This document shows, one piece after another, positions 61,396-64,000 of a DNA stretch of 64,000 nucleotides (positions within the stretch are counted from its first letter, which is position 1; the number at the start of each line of letters is the position of its first letter). The stretch covers positions 806,001 through 870,000 of the forward strand of contig NZ_JBFRBB010000001.1 of the NCBI RefSeq assembly GCF_040932035.1. Direction: 5' to 3'. The stretch is from Hoeflea_A sp040932035. GTDB taxonomy: Bacteria > Pseudomonadota > Alphaproteobacteria > Rhizobiales > Rhizobiaceae. A program made the position numbers and the translations under genes. Below the pieces are notes generated by a model. That model saw only the letters and a program-made list of their open reading frames with translations. It was not told where the DNA came from and made no database searches.

Positions 61396-62265
61396 TTGCG
61401 CGCTGCGCTCGTTCTTGACTGCAAAAACCAGCATGGTGAAGGGATCTTCTGGAACCCTGAGGACGGCCGTGTCTGGTGGACAGATATCGAGGGGCGCGCG
61501 ATCTGGTCATTTGATCCGGCGCACAACACAAGCATGTCCTTTCCCATGCGGGACCGCGTGTGTTGTTTCGCTCCCAGACAAAATGGCGGGCTTATTGTTG
61601 CGTTTGCCGACCGTGTTTCGCTGTTTAATCTGGCAACCGATGAAGAAGTAACGATCGCCGAATACCAGCCTGAAAACCCGGAAACGAGGTTGAACGATGG
61701 CCGTACGGACCGACAGGGACGTTTTATCCTGGGCGGCATGAACGAAAAAACCGGCACCGCAGACGCCGATGTGCTTCGCATTGACCCGGATCTTTCAGTC
61801 ACCAGGCTGTTCGGCGGCGTGTCCTGCGCAAACTCCACCTGTTTTTCACCCGATGGCTCGGTCATGTATTTTGCCGACACACCCGAACGCGAAATCGTCG
61901 CTTTTGACTATGACGCCGCTGCCGGCACCATATCGGAACGGCGCGTTCACAGTTCGTTTAAAGAAGAGCCCGGCCTTCCTGACGGATCGTGTGTCGATGC
62001 CGAAGGCGGCGTATGGAATGCCGAGTGGGAAGGGCACCGCGTCGTGCGTGTTGCACCGGATGGTCAAATTGACCGGGTCATAGAAGTGCCGGTCTGGAAG
62101 CCGACCTGTTGCGCCTTCGGCGGAGCCGAACTGGATACGCTTTTTATCACATCGTCCCGGCTCATGAGCGACGAGGATGCACTGGCCAGGGAACCGCAAT
62201 CCGGCGGCCTCTTTGCCGTCAAACCTGGAGTGGTTGGAGTCTTGGACACACCATTCCGTGGCTAA
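61396..62265 (+). CDS. SMP-30/gluconolactonase-like lactonase
   Basis: A 289-aa six-bladed beta-propeller with the family's metal residues: Glu in NQHGEGIFWN, Asn in RLNDGRTDRQG, and Asp in LPDGSCVDAEGGVW. It hydrolyses a sugar lactone to the acid. The start is TTG at 61396, seven bases after AGGAGG; an ATG at 61391 is in another frame. It leads the plus-strand sugar operon. Confidence 0.87.
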   Translation: MRAALVLDCKNQHGEGIFWNPEDGRVWWTDIEGRAIWSFDPAHNTSMSFPMRDRVCCFAPRQNGGLIVAFADRVSLFNLATDEEVTIAEYQPENPETRLNDGRTDRQGRFILGGMNEKTGTADADVLRIDPDLSVTRLFGGVSCANSTCFSPDGSVMYFADTPEREIVAFDYDAAAGTISERRVHSSFKEEPGLPDGSCVDAEGGVWNAEWEGHRVVRVAPDGQIDRVIEVPVWKPTCCAFGGAELDTLFITSSRLMSDEDALAREPQSGGLFAVKPGVVGVLDTPFRG

Positions 62266-62289
62266 TATCCAATGATCAGGGAGGTAAAC

Positions 62290-63324
62290 ATGATCAAAGC
62301 ACTACGCAACATTACTCTGGCAGTCGGTTTCGCAGCCGTCGCGGTTGGCGCACAAGCCGCCGACTATCCCGCACCGGTTCCGCTCAAGGAGGGAGCACAG
62401 GCTGACATCAGCGCGATCAAGCCGAAAAACGAAAAATTCCGCATTGCCTATATGCCTCCGGCAACCGAGTTCAACTACTACATTGCTATCGGTGAAGGCA
62501 TCAAGTCGGTTGGCGCCGAGGCCGGTGTTGAAGTTTTCATGCTGGCGCCGCAGAGCGGTGCGGACATCAACGGCCAGATGGGCATGATCCAGGACGTTCT
62601 GACCCAGGATGTCGATGCGATCATATTCGGAACGCATGATGAGTTTGCAGCGGCACCGTTGCTGAAGCAAGCAGTCGACCAGGGCATTGCGGTTTTGATG
62701 ATCAACTCCGACATTCCCAATTTCCCGACGCCTATTCATGGCGTGGTGGGCTATTCACAGCGCAATGGCACCCACGCAATTGCCGATTGGGCAATCGAAA
62801 ACTACGGCGACAAACCGCTCAAGGTAGGGATTATCGAAGGGCAGCCCGGCTATCATTCGACCGAACGCGTCGGTGGTTTTCTGGACGGCATCAAAGGAAA
62901 TGACAACTTTGACGTCGTTGTTTCGATTGATGGAAAGTGGAATGTCGAGGGCGGCAATACAGCCGGAATGGACATTCTGCAGTCGCATCCGGATCTGGAT
63001 ATCATCTTTGCAGCCAATGACTACATGATTATCGGCGCCTCGTACGCCGCCAAGGCGTTGGGTCGTTCGGATCTTGTATTGCTTGGCAATGATGGTGATA
63101 CATCCGGGCTCGAGGAAATCGCTGCCGGCAACATCACCGCGACCGTCAATACCTCTCCCTATCTGATGGGCAAGGCTGCCATGCATGCAACCCTCGATGC
63201 GTTGGCAGGCTCCTATCCGGGCGGTTGGATCGAAACGCCGACGTCGATCGAAGACAAGGCCGGCGCCGTTGCGGTTTTGCAGGAGCCCGAAAAGCTCTTC
63301 CCGCAACCGTCCAAGAAGTACTGA
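62290..63324 (+). CDS. Sugar ABC transporter binding protein 2 (RbsB-like)
   Basis: A 344-aa periplasmic protein from the ATG at 62290 with GGGAGG upstream and a Sec signal peptide (MIKALRNITLAVGFAAVAV, cleavage after AQA). RbsB-type features include AYMPPATEFNYYIAIGEGI and AANDYMIIGASYAAKALG. It differs in sequence from binding protein 1, so the two transporters probably take related but distinct sugars. Confidence 0.9.
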   Translation: MIKALRNITLAVGFAAVAVGAQAADYPAPVPLKEGAQADISAIKPKNEKFRIAYMPPATEFNYYIAIGEGIKSVGAEAGVEVFMLAPQSGADINGQMGMIQDVLTQDVDAIIFGTHDEFAAAPLLKQAVDQGIAVLMINSDIPNFPTPIHGVVGYSQRNGTHAIADWAIENYGDKPLKVGIIEGQPGYHSTERVGGFLDGIKGNDNFDVVVSIDGKWNVEGGNTAGMDILQSHPDLDIIFAANDYMIIGASYAAKALGRSDLVLLGNDGDTSGLEEIAAGNITATVNTSPYLMGKAAMHATLDALAGSYPGGWIETPTSIEDKAGAVAVLQEPEKLFPQPSKKY

Positions 63325-63337
63325 GCTTCTCCCTGGT

Positions 63338-63370
63338 CTCCGGTGGCACATGTTTCGTGTCGCCGGGGAG
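63338..63370 (+). repeat. Intercistronic hairpin between binding-protein and ATPase genes
   Basis: CTCC-GGTGGCA pairs with TGTCGCC-GG-GGAG, with two wobble pairs and a two-base bulge, in the 89-bp gap. Such hairpins often stabilise the upstream binding-protein message so that it is made in excess over the ATPase. Confidence 0.5.
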
Positions 63371-63413
63371 CAGGAAGACAAAACTTCCAGCATTGCAAAG
63401 CAGTAGCAATCAG

Positions 63414-64000
63414 ATGTCCAGCAAAGCCACACCTCTCTGGGAATTTGTCGATGTCAGCAAGGCCTATCCGGGCGTGCTGGCGAACGACAAGGTCTGCATC
63501 AAGCTCATGCCAGGTTCCATCCACGGTTTGCTGGGTGAAAATGGCTGTGGCAAATCCACGCTGATCAAAACACTATCGGGCGTGCAGCAGCCGGACAGCG
63601 GAAAGATCCTGCACAGCGGAAAAGAGGTTCAGATCGCAGACCCGCAAGATGCGCGGAACAGGGGTATTGCGACCGTTTTTCAAGAGTTTTCGATCGTTCC
63701 GACATTGTCGGTCGGCGAGAACATCTTTCTCGGCAATATGCCGAGATCCCGTCTTGGCATGATTGACTGGAACAAAGTCAATGCCGATGCGGCAGCCGTG
63801 CTTGAGGAAATGGAAGTCGAGATCTCGCCGGAAGCTATAACCGGCAGGCTGTCGGTCGGTGAGCAGCAACTGGTCGAAATCGCCAGCGCCGTGGCGATGG
63901 ACGCGAAAATGATCATCCTGGATGAACCGACGGCGGCGCTTGGCGAAAGTGAAATCGAGCGCCTGCACCAGTTGCTTCGGAAAATGCGAACACGCGGAAC
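63414..64000 (+). CDS. Sugar ABC transporter ATPase 2 (partial, runs off right edge)
   Basis: The first 195 codons are visible from the ATG at 63414: Walker A LLGENGCGKSTLIKTL, Q-loop ATVFQEFSIVPTLS, family-type signature LSVGEQQLVEIASAV and Walker B MIILDEPTAAL. This is the first ATPase domain of an RbsA/MglA-type double ATPase; the rest and the permease gene should follow beyond base 64000. Confidence 0.9.
   Translation, partial: MSSKATPLWEFVDVSKAYPGVLANDKVCIKLMPGSIHGLLGENGCGKSTLIKTLSGVQQPDSGKILHSGKEVQIADPQDARNRGIATVFQEFSIVPTLSVGENIFLGNMPRSRLGMIDWNKVNADAAAVLEEMEVEISPEAITGRLSVGEQQLVEIASAVAMDAKMIILDEPTAALGESEIERLHQLLRKMRTRG

Noticed and set aside
1..64000. CRISPR arrays, prophage genes, rRNA and tRNA genes
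   Set aside because: No regularly spaced repeats, phage structural genes or RNA gene signatures were found on either strand.

Overview
The window looks like a chromosomal segment of an alphaproteobacterium, most likely Hyphomicrobiales (rhizobial/marine type). The reasons are moderately high GC, dense ATGA-overlapped operons, many Gfo/Idh/MocA dehydrogenases, TRAP and ABC importers for exotic carbon and nitrogen sources, and an sHdr-type sulfur-oxidation locus. No rRNA or tRNA gene and no CRISPR array was seen. Taxonomy is inference from gene content only.

Region 1 (1-13.9 kb, all minus strand) is a sulfur-oxidizing heterodisulfide-reductase-like (sHdr) locus. In transcription order it holds dsrE3, hdrC1, hdrB1, hdrA, a conserved protein, hdrC2, hdrB2, a second conserved protein, lbpA (dedicated lipoate-binding protein), dsrE2, tusA, a double-hotdog thioesterase, an HDAC-fold deacylase, then the lipoate-assembly genes lipS2, lipT and lipS1, the last cut by the left edge. 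The sulfur carriers (TusA, DsrE-type) would feed sulfane sulfur to the cytoplasmic sHdr complex, and the Lip proteins would mature LbpA. Upstream lies a glutamine-amidotransferase-like protein that has lost its catalytic Cys and Glu.

Region 2 (14-29.2 kb) is a methylated-amine (betaine-like) uptake and catabolism island: a PotD-like binding protein, a TMADH-like flavoprotein, a class III aminotransferase, a GcvT-like protein, two phytoene-desaturase-like flavoproteins, a TetR/BetI-like regulator, a Rieske oxygenase and PotBCA-like transporter genes. Three copies of the same 14-bp palindrome, TTTGAGCGCTCAAA, sit at its three promoter regions and probably bind the TetR protein.

Region 3 (29.5-39.5 kb) holds an rcl-like stress cluster (RclA-like flavoprotein, exported alpha/beta hydrolase, exported cysteine hydrolase, DUF417/RclC-like membrane protein, cytochrome P460), a small RpoC-like ORF, an acyl-CoA ligase, an AraC regulator, a dehalogenase-like gene broken by an in-frame TAA, and an IS110-family remnant.

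Region 4 (39.5-54.5 kb) is a large catabolic cluster under a GntR/FCD regulator: a TRAP transporter, three Gfo/Idh/MocA dehydrogenases, a QuiC1/QsuB-like fusion whose dehydratase metal site is destroyed, a citryl-CoA-lyase-like protein, an unknown protein, a TIM-barrel isomerase, a CoA-acylating aldehyde dehydrogenase and a ThDP enzyme. The set resembles a cyclitol or ring-polyol pathway but matches no pathway I can name.

Region 5 (55-64 kb) has two divergent sugar ABC importers around a second GntR regulator, with an SDR, a mutarotase-like protein and an SMP-30 lactonase, consistent with oxidative sugar catabolism. Palindromes built on TATC-(A/T)-GATA, or a close variant of it, recur at promoters in regions 4 and 5.
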